DNA of 64,000 nt from Rhodospirillales bacterium 70-18. Lineage in GTDB: Bacteria > Pseudomonadota > Alphaproteobacteria > Acetobacterales > Acetobacteraceae. Under the pieces are notes generated by a model, which did no database searches, was not told the origin of the DNA, and saw only the letters and a program-made list of their open reading frames with translations. Position numbers and translations under genes: made by a program. Below are positions 11,912 through 21,504 of the stretch, piece after piece; the stretch's first letter is position 1; the number at the start of each line of letters is the position of its first letter. The stretch is from positions 274,445-338,444 of the forward strand of contig MKWE01000051.1 in the NCBI GenBank assembly GCA_001899585.1. Direction: 5' to 3'.

Positions 11912-13228
11912 TCAGCGCCAGCCGGGGGCGGGAACCTTCTTCACCCGGCTGGCGACTTCCTCGAAACTGTCGATCTTGCCGTCCCAGAAATCGTCGATCA
12001 GGTCGCGGTTGTTCATCGCCCAGGCGGAGACGCGCTCGAACTCCCGGTCGTACAGCCCGCCGCTGATCTGCACCACCATCGGCTCCAGCGCGAGCACGGT
12101 CAGGTGGTCGGGGTCGTAGCGGCCGCCGGGGGTGACCTCGATCACCTGGTTCACCCGCCCGTTGGCGCGCTGCAGCCAGACCACCTGGGACAGGCCGGTC
12201 ATGTGCGACTTCAGGCTGATGCTCTGCCGCGCGATCTGGCGCGGCGGCTCGGCGGCCTGGGCCGGCTCAAGGCGTGCCGGCTCGGCGGGGGGCGGGGCAG
12301 GCACCGGCCGCTCCTGCGGGACCGGGGCCACCACCGCCGGGGCCACCACCACCGGAGCCGCCGCCACCGGCGTCTCCGCGACCGGCTCCACGGCCACCGG
12401 CGGCGCGGGCCGCTCGGCCGGGGCGCGGGCGGGCGCCGGCTCGGCCATGCGCACCTGCACGCCCTGCTCGCCGACGATCACCACGATCGACGGGCAGGCG
12501 GCCGTCACCAGGCGCAAGCAATCCTCGAACGCGGCGCGGAAGGTCTCCTCGGCCTGTTCTGGCTCGCCGAACCGGCCGATCAGCTCGGCCCAGCTCGCGC
12601 GCGACGGCCCAGCGGCCTCGCCCCCCGCGATGATCCGGGCCATCCACATATAGGCATCCAGCGCCAGCGGCGCGTCGGCCAGGGCCGCCACCACCGCGCG
12701 GTCCAGCGCCACCGGGTTCTCCGCCAGCACGGCGAAGAAGCGGGCGTTCAACCGCACCGCGCTGCGCCATTCCGGCGCCACGGCGCGCGGCCGGCCGCGC
12801 GCGTCGAACACGCTCAGCGCCGGTCCGCCGTCCAGCGACACCGTCACCTTGGCGGCCATCAGTCGCTCGAACTGCTCGCCCAGCGTGCGCGGCGCGGCAC
12901 CCTTGGCCGGCAGCCCCATCCGCTCGGCCAGCGCGGCCGGGCTGTCGCCGATTTCCACGACGGCGCTGCCGCCGCGCAAGGCGGTGTCGAAGATACGCAG
13001 CAGCAGCAGCCGCAATTGCGCGCCACCCGGCAGGGTTGGGCTGGTGGCCGGCGCCTCGATGCTGACCGCGGCGGTGCCGATATCACGCTGCCAGCTTCCC
13101 TTGCCCACCTGCGTCGGCAGGCCCAGGCCGCACAAGGCGCGGTGCTGCAGGATCATGTTCTCGGGATGCGCCGGCTGTGCATCGTCCGCCGCCATCGCGC
13201 GCGGGTCGCTACTCACGTCTATGTCCAT
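11912..13228 (-). CDS. Chromosomal homologue of plasmid RepA replication initiator with long Pro/Ala tail
   Basis: Residues 25-260 match the plasmid-encoded RepA (RPA) family in layout: MILQHRALCGLGLPTQ, then SWQRDIGTAAVSIEAP, LRLLLLRIFDTAL, VVEIGDSPAALAERMGL, WRSAVRLNARFFAVLAENPVALD and LALDAYMWMARII. A Val/Pro/Ala linker (about 262-330) and a C-terminal domain I do not recognise (336-438, ending KKVPAPGWR) follow, which ordinary plasmid RepA proteins lack. The start at 13228 removes an N-terminal run without family character. No parAB, iterons or other plasmid genes are nearby; the gene sits divergent from argG. It may be a domesticated initiator with a regulatory role. 438 residues. Confidence 0.72.
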   Translation of the reverse strand: MDIDVSSDPRAMAADDAQPAHPENMILQHRALCGLGLPTQVGKGSWQRDIGTAAVSIEAPATSPTLPGGAQLRLLLLRIFDTALRGGSAVVEIGDSPAALAERMGLPAKGAAPRTLGEQFERLMAAKVTVSLDGGPALSVFDARGRPRAVAPEWRSAVRLNARFFAVLAENPVALDRAVVAALADAPLALDAYMWMARIIAGGEAAGPSRASWAELIGRFGEPEQAEETFRAAFEDCLRLVTAACPSIVVIVGEQGVQVRMAEPAPARAPAERPAPPVAVEPVAETPVAAAPVVVAPAVVAPVPQERPVPAPPPAEPARLEPAQAAEPPRQIARQSISLKSHMTGLSQVVWLQRANGRVNQVIEVTPGGRYDPDHLTVLALEPMVVQISGGLYDREFERVSAWAMNNRDLIDDFWDGKIDSFEEVASRVKKVPAPGWR

Positions 13229-13490
13229 GGAAACCTGAGCTCGATCGCAGTGGTGAGCGACGGGCCATCTGGTGCCAGGAATGCACACAGGGAACAGCAC
13301 ACGCGCTTACAGCCTCGATAGGCCGAATCGGCGCGCGGATCAAGCCGCCTGGCCTGGAACAATTCGATTCCGTGGCGTCCAGTCTGCGAATTTCCCCGTC
13401 GCACATCCCCCGGCTTGCACAAACCGGCCCGACGGCGTTACGTCCCGCCCTTGCCGAGCGTTGCGCCATACCCGAGGGGATCAGCCGCCC

Positions 13491-14720
<1,230 letters not shown>

Positions 14721-14722
14721 CC

Positions 14723-15229
14723 ATGGCTCTGGGTATGTACGCGGCCACCGTGCCGATGATGAAGACGCTGCTGGTCGCCCTGTCCAACGTGCTGGACAAG
14801 GGCGCGGCCTTCGCCGAGGCGAAGAAGATCGACGAGAAGGTGCTGACCGGCGACCGTCTGGCGCCGGACATGTTCCCGCTGTCGCGCCAGGTGCAGATCG
14901 CCACCGACATGGCCAAGGGCGGCGTCGCCCGCCTCGCCGGCGTGGAAATCCCCGCCTACGAGGACACCGAGACCAGCTTCGCGGAGCTGAAGGCCCGCAT
15001 CGCCAAGACGCTGGCCTTCATCGAGAGCATCCCGGCCGCCCAGATCGACGGCACCGAGGGCAAGGAGATCGTCCTGAAGATGCGCGCCGGCGACATTGCC
15101 TTTACCGGCGAGCGCTACCTGATCGGCTTCGTGATCCCGAACCTGACCTTCCACTGCGCCACCGCCTACAACATCCTGCGCCATAACGGTGTGGAGATCG
15201 GCAAGAAGGACTTCCTGGGCGCGTACTGA
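14723..15229 (+). CDS. DUF1993 family protein
   Basis: 168 residues, MALGMYAATVPMMKTLLVALSNVL onward, with the DUF1993 features FPLSRQVQIATDMAKGGVARLAGVEIP and TFHCATAYNILRHNGVEIGKKDFLG. The fold is DinB-like (four-helix) by its pattern of helices and conserved His residues; the biochemical role is unknown. It begins two bases after argG, with the ribosome site AAAGGGGGAAG inside the argG end, so it is co-translated with argG. Confidence 0.9.
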   Translation: MALGMYAATVPMMKTLLVALSNVLDKGAAFAEAKKIDEKVLTGDRLAPDMFPLSRQVQIATDMAKGGVARLAGVEIPAYEDTETSFAELKARIAKTLAFIESIPAAQIDGTEGKEIVLKMRAGDIAFTGERYLIGFVIPNLTFHCATAYNILRHNGVEIGKKDFLGAY

Positions 15230-15237
15230 GCCCGGCG

Positions 15238-15267
15238 CCGCGCCGCCCCCAAGCCGGGGCGGCGCGG
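15238..15267 (+). terminator. GC-rich hairpin after argG-DUF1993
   Basis: A perfect 12-base-pair stem (CCGCGCCGCCCC / GGGGCGGCGCGG, loop of six) begins eight bases after the DUF1993 stop. There is no immediate T-run; the first Ts come about 15 bases later in the adjoining AT-rich repeat. It probably ends the argG transcript together with that element. Confidence 0.65.
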
Positions 15268-15274
15268 ACTCCAC

Positions 15275-15358
15275 GAATAAATGTTTTTTGGTTCTTTTTT
15301 TTGCAAAAAGAACAAGGCTTCTTTGTTTGAAAACAAAGAAGCAAAAAAACTTCATCCG
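15275..15358. repeat. AT-rich double-hairpin element, copy 1
   Basis: About 84 bases of T- and A-runs in an otherwise 70% GC region. It holds two hairpins: GTTCTTTTT/AAAAAGAAC (15291-15313) and GCTTCTTTGTTT/AAACAAAGAAGC (15317-15342). Outer arms GAATAAATGTTTTTT and AAAAAAACTTCATCCG are degenerate inverted copies of the GGATAAAcGTTTTTT end also seen at 16594-16703 and 33255-33336. It lies between the DUF1993 and amidohydrolase genes and probably works as a two-way terminator. Confidence 0.8.
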
Positions 15359-15394
15359 TTTCAGCGGCCTTCACAAGCACTGGAAGCCAGCCCC

Positions 15395-16567
15395 ATGCCC
15401 GTCATCAACCGCATCGCCGCCGACGCCGAGCAGCTCACCGAATGGCGCCGCGACCTGCATATGCATCCCGAACTGGGGCTGGAGGAGCACCGCACCAGCC
15501 AGGTAGTCGCCGACAAACTGGCCTCCTGGGGCATCGAGGTCACGCGCGGCCTCGCCGGCACCGGCCTCGTCGGCACGCTGCGCAACGGCGCCTCGCCGCG
15601 CAGCATCGGCATCCGGGCGGACATGGACGCCCTGCCGATGGAGGAAATGAACGACTTCGCGCACAAATCGCAGAATCCCGGCCGCATGCACGCCTGCGGC
15701 CATGACGGCCACACCACCATGCTGCTGGGTGCGGCCAAATACCTCGCCGAGACCCGCAATTTCGACGGCACGGTGCATTTCATCTTCCAGCCCGCCGAGG
15801 AAAACGCCGGCGGCGGCCGCATCATGGTGGAGGAGGGACTGTTCGAGCGCTTCCCCTGCGACATGGTGTTCGGCGCGCATAACGACACCAGCCTGCCGGT
15901 CGGCGTGATGACCGCCGTGGAGGGCTCGGTCTCCGCCGCCTCGGACCGCTTCATCATCACCATCGCCGCCAAGGGCGGGCATGCCGCCCGGCCGCACCAG
16001 ACCATCGATCCGGTGGTGATCGGCAGCCACATCGTGCTGGCCCTGCAATCCATCGTGTCGCGCCGCACCGACCCGCTGCACAGCGCCGTGGTCTCCATCA
16101 CCCAGTTCCACGCCGGCAGCGCCCACAACGTCATCCCCGACACCGCCATGCTCTCCGGCACCGTGCGCACCCTGCGCCCGGAGGTGCAGGACGAGGTGCA
16201 GCGCCTGCTGCCGATGATCGCCGAGACCACCGCGCTCGCCCACGGCGCCCAGGCCAGCGTGGACTATCGCCGCGGCTACCCGCCGGTGGTTAACGCCGCC
16301 GCGCCCACCGAGCGCGCTGCCGCCGCGGCGGCCAGGCTGCTGGGCGCCGACAAGGTGCTGCGCAACCGTCCGCCGAGCATGGGCGGCGAGGATTTCAGCT
16401 ACATGGCGCAGGCAGTGCCCGGTTGCTTCGTCCGCATCGGCCAGGCCGACGGCGCACGCGGCAGCGTTGCCGTGCACCACCCCAAATACGATTTCAACGA
16501 CGATATCCTGCCGATCGGGGCGTCGTTCTGGGCGGGGTTGGTTGAGCAGGAGCTTGCCAAGGGGTAG
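15395..16567 (+). CDS. M20-family amidohydrolase / metallopeptidase
   Basis: Zn/Mn-dependent hydrolase of N-acyl amino acids or related amides (hippurate hydrolase group). 390 residues from the ATG at 15395; the longer frame upstream runs through the AT-rich repeat and is not coding. Metal and catalytic residues are visible: C101-G-H103-D104 in MHACGHDGHTTM, E135/E136 in QPAEENAGGG, H162 in GAHN, and a C-terminal HHPKYDFNDD. The substrate is not known; there is no amino-acid operon around it. Confidence 0.92.
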   Translation: MPVINRIAADAEQLTEWRRDLHMHPELGLEEHRTSQVVADKLASWGIEVTRGLAGTGLVGTLRNGASPRSIGIRADMDALPMEEMNDFAHKSQNPGRMHACGHDGHTTMLLGAAKYLAETRNFDGTVHFIFQPAEENAGGGRIMVEEGLFERFPCDMVFGAHNDTSLPVGVMTAVEGSVSAASDRFIITIAAKGGHAARPHQTIDPVVIGSHIVLALQSIVSRRTDPLHSAVVSITQFHAGSAHNVIPDTAMLSGTVRTLRPEVQDEVQRLLPMIAETTALAHGAQASVDYRRGYPPVVNAAAPTERAAAAAARLLGADKVLRNRPPSMGGEDFSYMAQAVPGCFVRIGQADGARGSVAVHHPKYDFNDDILPIGASFWAGLVEQELAKG

Positions 16568-16593
16568 GTTCGCGGGAGGCACAGGAAGGGAGG

Positions 16594-16703
16594 GGTTCTT
16601 TTTTGAAAAAAAGAACCAAAAAACGTTTACTCGCTAGGCTGGCCCCTCCGCCGGAACTCCAGCGGATAAAGTTTTTTTGCTTCTTTTTGTTCACAAAAAG
16701 AAG
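16594..16703. repeat. AT-rich double-hairpin element, copy 2 (halves in outward order)
   Basis: The first half is GGTTCTTTTTT/AAAAAAGAACC (16594-16617) followed by AAAAAACGTTTA. After a 34-base GC-rich spacer comes the second half, GCGGATAAAGTTTTTTTGC with the hairpin CTTCTTTTTGT/ACAAAAAGAAG (16680-16703). The half-elements are the same as at 33255-33336 but in reverse order. The right hairpin ends 15 bases before the marC start and leaves little room for a promoter between them. Confidence 0.8.
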
Positions 16704-16718
16704 ACTTCCCCTACCCAT

Positions 16719-17363
16719 ATGCTGACCGCCTTCCTCCTCGCCTTCCCGGCCCTGTTCTCCATCGTCAACCCGCCCGGGGCCGCCTTCATCTTCAACGAGG
16801 TGGTGGGCGACGCCACCGCGGACGAGCGGCGGCGCCTGTCCAACCGGGTGGCGCTCTATTCCCTGCTGGTCATGCTGGTGGCCCTGTGGGGCGGCGCCTA
16901 TGTGCTGAATTTCTTCGGCATTTCGCTGGCCGCCCTGCGCATTGCCGGCGGCACCGTGGTCGCCCTGCGCGCCTGGGACCTGCTCTCCGCGCCCGAGCGG
17001 CAGGAGGCGCGCAAGCAGCAGCAGGTGGAGTCCACCGGCCATGCCACCGAGGACATCGCCTTCTTCCCGCTGACCCTGCCGTTCACCACCGGGCCGGGCA
17101 CCATCTCGGTCGCCGTGGCGCTGGGTGCCGGGCGGCCCGTGGAGGGCGTGGTGCCGTTCTTCCTCGGCATGACGGCCGCCTGTCTGGCGATGGCGGCGGT
17201 GATCTGGCTGGCCTACCGCTCGGCCGACCGCATCGCCGGCCTACTCGGTGCCTCGGCGCGGCGCACCTTCGCGCGGCTGTCAGCGTTCATCCTGCTGTGC
17301 ATCGGCGTGCAGATCATGATCACCGGCATCTCCGACGTGGCGGTGACGATCCTGCACGGATGA
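16719..17363 (+). CDS. MarC-family inner membrane protein
   Basis: 214 residues with six hydrophobic helices. Family motifs are FPALFSIVNPPGAAFIF near the N-terminus and FFPLTLPFTTGPGTISVAVALG in the middle. MarC/UPF0056 proteins have no settled function; the early link to multiple antibiotic resistance in E. coli was not upheld. The start at 16719 is the first Met of the conserved part. It follows the AT-rich element and is convergent with the MarR gene. Confidence 0.9.
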   Translation: MLTAFLLAFPALFSIVNPPGAAFIFNEVVGDATADERRRLSNRVALYSLLVMLVALWGGAYVLNFFGISLAALRIAGGTVVALRAWDLLSAPERQEARKQQQVESTGHATEDIAFFPLTLPFTTGPGTISVAVALGAGRPVEGVVPFFLGMTAACLAMAAVIWLAYRSADRIAGLLGASARRTFARLSAFILLCIGVQIMITGISDVAVTILHG

Positions 17364-17446
17364 AAGAGCTCGTTGCGTCGCCTCAAGACGACCCTGACAC
17401 GGATGGGCCGAGCCCCTGGCGGGGGCAAGGCACCGCCCTGCCTCCC

Positions 17447-17905
17447 CTAGACCGTCTCCTTCGTGAGGGCGCGCAGGTCGCGCCGCAGCCGGTCCGGGCC
17501 GCCGGGGTCGAGCAGGGCGTCCACCTCGGCGTGGGTGCGCTGCCAGATCGGCACCGCCTGTGCCAGCAGCGCCCGCCCCGTGGCCGTGAGGGCGAGCAGC
17601 CGGCCGCGCCGGTCTCGCGGGTCGGGCGCCACGGCGACCAGGCCGCGCCGCTCCAGCGGCTTCAGCGCGGCGGTCAGCGTGGTGCGGTCCATGGCGAGCA
17701 GCGAGGCGACGGCGCCGATGCCCGGCGGGTGCGGCCGGTTCAGCGACATCAGCAGCGAGAACTGGCCGTTGGTGAGGCCGAGCGGGCGGAGCGCCTCGTC
17801 GAACCGGCGGGCCAGCGCGCGGGCGGCACGCTGGACGTGCAGGCACAGGCAGGTGTCGCGGACCAGCAGGGTGGTCTGGAAGGGGACCGAGTCCGTATTT
17901 GACAT
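17447..17905 (-). CDS. MarR-family transcriptional regulator
   Basis: 152 residues with the winged helix of MarR proteins: LGLTNGQFSLLMSLNRP, then GIGAVASLLAMDRTTLTAALKPLERRGLVAVAPDPRDRRGRLL, where the recognition helix and wing are recognisable, and LTATGRALLAQAVP after it. A Cys-rich N-terminal helix (DTCLCLHVQRA) may be ligand or redox responsive. It is divergent from the VOC gene and separated by a perfect palindrome overlapping both promoters, so it probably controls itself and the VOC gene. Its start codon lies only a few bases from the predicted -10, so its mRNA may be leaderless. Confidence 0.92.
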   Translation of the reverse strand: MSNTDSVPFQTTLLVRDTCLCLHVQRAARALARRFDEALRPLGLTNGQFSLLMSLNRPHPPGIGAVASLLAMDRTTLTAALKPLERRGLVAVAPDPRDRRGRLLALTATGRALLAQAVPIWQRTHAEVDALLDPGGPDRLRRDLRALTKETV

Positions 17906-17939
17906 AGCCTATTAACGTTGATATCAACGTAATTGTCAA
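17899..17939. promoter_or_regulatory. Overlapping divergent promoters with 16-base perfect palindrome (MarR operator)
   Basis: ACGTTGATATCAACGT (17915-17930) is a perfect palindrome, as expected for a dimeric MarR operator. On the plus strand TTGACA (17899-17904) and TATCAA (17922-17927) are 17 bases apart. On the minus strand TTGACA (17939-17934) and GTTAAT (17916-17911) are also 17 apart. Both -10 regions overlap the palindrome, so one bound dimer would shut both genes. Confidence 0.75.
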
Positions 17940-17980
17940 GTCCGGGCGCACTGCTGGCGCCCCCAACAGGAGGATCCGCC

Positions 17981-18748
17981 ATGTCCACCAAGGGCCATTT
18001 CGTCTGGTACGAGCTGATGACCACCGATACGGCCGCCGCCGCCGCATTCTACGGCGAGGTGCTCGGCTGGCGCGCGCGCGACGCCGGGATGGAGGGGCAG
18101 CCCTATACGCTGCTCAGCGCAGGCGAGGCGCAGATCGGCGGCATGATGGCGATGCCGGAGGCCTACGCGGCAGGGGGCGGCCGGCCGGGCTGGATCGGCT
18201 ATATCGCGGTCGCCGATGTCGATGCCGGCGCGGCGCAGGTGCAGCAGGCGGGCGGCGCGGTGCACCGGGCGGCGGAAGATATCCCCGGCGTCGGCCGCTT
18301 CGCGGTGGTCGCCGACCCGCAGGGCGCGGCCTTCGTGCTGTTCAAGGGCAACGGCCAGATGCCGCCCGCCCCGCCGCCCGGCACGCCCGGCCACGCCGGC
18401 TGGCACGAGTTGCATGCCACCGACTGGCCGGCCGCGTTCGCCTTCTATGCCGGGCTGTTCGGCTGGACCAAGGGGGAAGCGATCGATATCGGGCCGATGG
18501 GGACGTATCAGCTGTTCGCCATCGACGCAGTGCCGAGCGGCGGCATGATGACCGATCCGGACGCGGGGCAGCGGCCGTTCTGGATGTACTACTTCAACGT
18601 CCGCGATATCCGCGCGGCGGCGGCGACGGTGACCGCCAAGGGCGGCCAGGTGCTACATGGCCCGCATGAGGTGCCGGGCGGCGCCTGGATCGTCAACTGC
18701 GCCGACCCGCAGGGGGCGATGTTCGCCCTGGTCGCGCCGCCGGGCTAA
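17981..18748 (+). CDS. VOC (glyoxalase/bleomycin resistance) protein with two domains
   Basis: 255 residues in two related halves. Residues 1-125 open GHFVWYELMTTDTAAAAAFYGEVLGW and close DPQGAAFVLFK; residues about 135-255 open AGWHELHATDWPAAFAFYAGLFGW and close DPQGAMFALVAPPG. This tandem arrangement is typical of small VOC proteins that bind or detoxify small molecules; no specific substrate can be named. Strong ribosome site AGGAGG at 17969-17974. Control by the divergent MarR gene is inferred from the shared operator. Confidence 0.9.
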   Translation: MSTKGHFVWYELMTTDTAAAAAFYGEVLGWRARDAGMEGQPYTLLSAGEAQIGGMMAMPEAYAAGGGRPGWIGYIAVADVDAGAAQVQQAGGAVHRAAEDIPGVGRFAVVADPQGAAFVLFKGNGQMPPAPPPGTPGHAGWHELHATDWPAAFAFYAGLFGWTKGEAIDIGPMGTYQLFAIDAVPSGGMMTDPDAGQRPFWMYYFNVRDIRAAAATVTAKGGQVLHGPHEVPGGAWIVNCADPQGAMFALVAPPG

Positions 18749-19806
18749 ACGCGCGCCAGCACGCGGGGGGCAGCGGCGTCCCAGCTCGCCCAGACGCGCA
18801 GGCCGGGCTGGAAGCCGTCCGCCCGGTCGCTGGCGACATCGGCCCAGGCCTCGCTATCCGCGATGCCGTCCAGGGCCAGCCGCACACGGGTCAGCGAGCC
18901 GAAGAAGGTGAGCTCTCGGATCTCGGCGGCCAGAGCGCCCGAAGGCGGCGTGGCCGCGGGGTCCAGGCGGACATGCTCGGGGCGGAGAAAAAGCTCCACC
19001 GCCGTGCCGGCCGGGTGCCCCGCCGCCGCCGCGGCGGGCAGCGCCACCGCGCCCACCCGCACCGCCGGCCCATCGGCGCGGCCGGACAGCACCGCGCCGG
19101 CGCCGATGAAGCGGGCGACGAAGGCGTCGGCCGGCTCGCGGTAGATCGCCGCCGGGCTGGCAACCTGCAGCATGCGGCCCTCGTTCATCACCGCCACCCG
19201 GTCGGAAATCGACAGCGCCTCCTCCTGGTCATGGGTGACGAACACGGTTGTGACCCCGGTTTCGCGCTGGATTCGGCGGATTTCCGACCGTAATTGGGCC
19301 CGAACCTTGGCATCCAGGGCCGAAAGCGGCTCGTCCAGCAGCAGGACATCCGGCTGCACCGCCAGCGCCCGCGCCAGCGCCACGCGCTGCTGCTGGCCGC
19401 CGGAGAGCTGGTGGGGGAATTTGTGGCGGTGACCGCCCAGCCCGACCAGCTCCAGCAGATGCTCGGCGCGGCGCGACTGCTCGGCGCGGGGCACGCCGCG
19501 CACGCGCGGGCCGAAGCGCACGTTGTCGGTGGCGTCCAGGTTGGGGAACAGCGAGTAGGACTGGAACACCATCCCCATGTTGCGCCGGTTGGCGGCCAGC
19601 GCGGTGATGTCACGCCCGTCCAGCCGCACCGTGCCGGCATCCGGCCGTTCGAACCCGGCCAGGATGCGCAGCAGCGTGGTCTTGCCGCAGCCCGACGGGC
19701 CGAGCAGCGAGACCAGTTCGCCCTGCGCCAGGGCGATGTCGATGCCGGCCAGCACCGGCCGGCCGCCGAAGGATTTGCGGATTGCCTGCAACGCCACCAC
19801 GGCCAT
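18745..19806 (-). CDS. ABC transporter ATP-binding protein, PotA/UgpC-like
   Basis: Energises the transporter encoded just upstream. 353 residues from the ATG at 19806, which lies one base past the permease stop. Walker A GPSGCGKTT, signature [15 protein letters not shown], Walker B VLLLDEPLSALD and switch His in VTHDQEEAL are all intact. A TOBE-like C-terminal region (about 270-353) is present, as in the polyamine, iron and sugar-type importers. It ends four bases inside the convergent VOC gene. Confidence 0.93.
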   Translation of the reverse strand: MAVVALQAIRKSFGGRPVLAGIDIALAQGELVSLLGPSGCGKTTLLRILAGFERPDAGTVRLDGRDITALAANRRNMGMVFQSYSLFPNLDATDNVRFGPRVRGVPRAEQSRRAEHLLELVGLGGHRHKFPHQLSGGQQQRVALARALAVQPDVLLLDEPLSALDAKVRAQLRSEIRRIQRETGVTTVFVTHDQEEALSISDRVAVMNEGRMLQVASPAAIYREPADAFVARFIGAGAVLSGRADGPAVRVGAVALPAAAAAGHPAGTAVELFLRPEHVRLDPAATPPSGALAAEIRELTFFGSLTRVRLALDGIADSEAWADVASDRADGFQPGLRVWASWDAAAPRVLARV

Positions 19807-19807
19807 G

Positions 19808-20581
19808 TCAGTGCGTCCCTCCAAGGTCGGTGGTGTTGCGCCCGGTCAGCAGCACGCCGAGCATCGCCGCCCAGGTGATGACGAAGCTCAGCAGCGACAG
19901 CGCCGCCGCCTCCGTCACCTTGCTGCTGCCGGTGTCGTTGATATAGACGGCGAAGGTCTTGAACAGCAGCACGCTGGCGAAGGTGAATTCGCCCATCACG
20001 ATGGTCAGCGTCAGCAGCGTGGCGCCGAGCAGCGCGGTGGACAGGTTGGGCAGCAGCACCAGGCGGAACACCTGCCCCCAGCCGGCGCCCAGGCTGTGCG
20101 CCGCGTCGGTGAGCGTGCGCACGTCGATCGCCGACAGCCCGACATCGATGGCGCGATAGGCGTAGGGCAGCGCCAGGAAGAAATACGGGATCACCAGATA
20201 GTTCGGCGTGCCGATCAGCCAGGCCGGACCGGTGTAGAGCGCCGACAGCCCGGCCACCAGCGCGATCGCCGGCACCACGAACGGCAGGGCGGCGATAAAC
20301 TCGAACAACGGCTTCAGCCCGGGCGCCTTGAGGTGCACGAAGATCATGCTGGGCACCAGCAGCACCATGCCCAGCAGCATCGTCTCCGCCGCCAGCCGCA
20401 GCGACAGCAGCAGGCTGGCCCACAGATCCGGGTCGCCGACCAGCGACCTGTAGGCGGCGAAGCCATAGCGGTCGCCGCCCTCCCACAGGCTGAAGGCGAA
20501 GGTGACGATGAGCGGGGTGAGGAAGAAGACGATCCCCAGCACGATCGCCAGCACCGCCACCGGGCCGAGCCGCGCGCTCAT
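19808..20581 (-). CDS. ABC transporter permease, PotC-like
   Basis: 257 residues, six transmembrane helices, with the EAA-type cytoplasmic loop DAAHSLGAGWGQVFRLVLLPNLSTALLGA. The start at 20581 overlaps the end of the first permease by four bases (ATGA). It should pair with the 20578-21504 permease to form the channel. Confidence 0.92.
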   Translation of the reverse strand: MSARLGPVAVLAIVLGIVFFLTPLIVTFAFSLWEGGDRYGFAAYRSLVGDPDLWASLLLSLRLAAETMLLGMVLLVPSMIFVHLKAPGLKPLFEFIAALPFVVPAIALVAGLSALYTGPAWLIGTPNYLVIPYFFLALPYAYRAIDVGLSAIDVRTLTDAAHSLGAGWGQVFRLVLLPNLSTALLGATLLTLTIVMGEFTFASVLLFKTFAVYINDTGSSKVTEAAALSLLSFVITWAAMLGVLLTGRNTTDLGGTH

Positions 20582-21504
20582 CGCCGCCACCGCGCGGCCT
20601 TGCGGGCGGCCAGCCAGTAGACCAGCAGCACGGCGGTCATCACCACGATCATGCCCGCCGCCAGCGCCGCGCCGAGCTGCGGCGATTCCATCACGTTGCC
20701 GGACAGCACGTTGCTGATCTCGGTGGGCACCAGCTGGATGTTGCCGGCGGTCAGCGCATAGGGGGTGGCATAGGCCGAGAACGCATTGCCGAACAGCAGC
20801 ACGAAGGCCGCCAGCAGCGAGGGCCACAGCACCGGCAGGCCGACCCGCCACCAGTATTGCCACACCGTGGCGCCCAGGTTCTCGGCGGCGTCGCGCCACT
20901 CCGCCCGCAGCCCGCGCAGCGCCGGGGTGATGATGATCAGCATCAGCGGCACCTGGAAATAGGCGTATGTCAGGGTCAGCCCGCCCAGCGAATACAGGCT
21001 GAAGCCCAGGCCGTAGATATCGATGCCCAGCCGCTTCAGCTGCGCCGTCAGCAGCCCCAGCGTGCCCAGCGTGGAGATGAAGGCGAAGGCCAGCGGCACG
21101 CCGGCGAAATTGGCCGCGACCGCGCTGAAGCTGGTCATCGCCGAGCGCAGCCAGCCCGGCGCGCCCGGGCGCAGCAGCGCATAGGCCAGCAGCCCGCCGC
21201 CGACCACCCCCACCGCGGCGGCCGCCGCCGACAGGATGAGCGAGTTGGCGAAGGCGGTGGCGTAGCGGTATTCGCCAAGCTGGCGGACATAGGCCAGCGT
21301 CGGCCCGTGGTCGCCCCACACCGCCTGCACCAGCACGGTCACCATCGGCGCCAGCATGAAGGCCGCCACGAAGGCGAGGAAGGCGGCCACGAACAGCCAC
21401 GGCACGGCGCGCGCCAGCAGGGCGGGCACAGTGCCCGCCCCGCCGTGCCTCGCCGCCGCGCCGGCCTGCGGGGCCGGGCTCAGATCTTGACCACCTTCGG
21501 CCAC
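20578..21504 (-). CDS. ABC transporter permease, PotB-like
   Basis: 308 residues from a GTG at 21504 that overlaps the end of the binding-protein gene by 25 bases; a GTG at 21429 is a shorter alternative. Six transmembrane helices; EAA loop DAAENLGATVWQYWWRVGLPVLWPSLLAAF. Same operon as the binding protein, second permease and ATPase. Confidence 0.9.
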   Translation of the reverse strand: MAEGGQDLSPAPQAGAAARHGGAGTVPALLARAVPWLFVAAFLAFVAAFMLAPMVTVLVQAVWGDHGPTLAYVRQLGEYRYATAFANSLILSAAAAAVGVVGGGLLAYALLRPGAPGWLRSAMTSFSAVAANFAGVPLAFAFISTLGTLGLLTAQLKRLGIDIYGLGFSLYSLGGLTLTYAYFQVPLMLIIITPALRGLRAEWRDAAENLGATVWQYWWRVGLPVLWPSLLAAFVLLFGNAFSAYATPYALTAGNIQLVPTEISNVLSGNVMESPQLGAALAAGMIVVMTAVLLVYWLAARKAARWRR

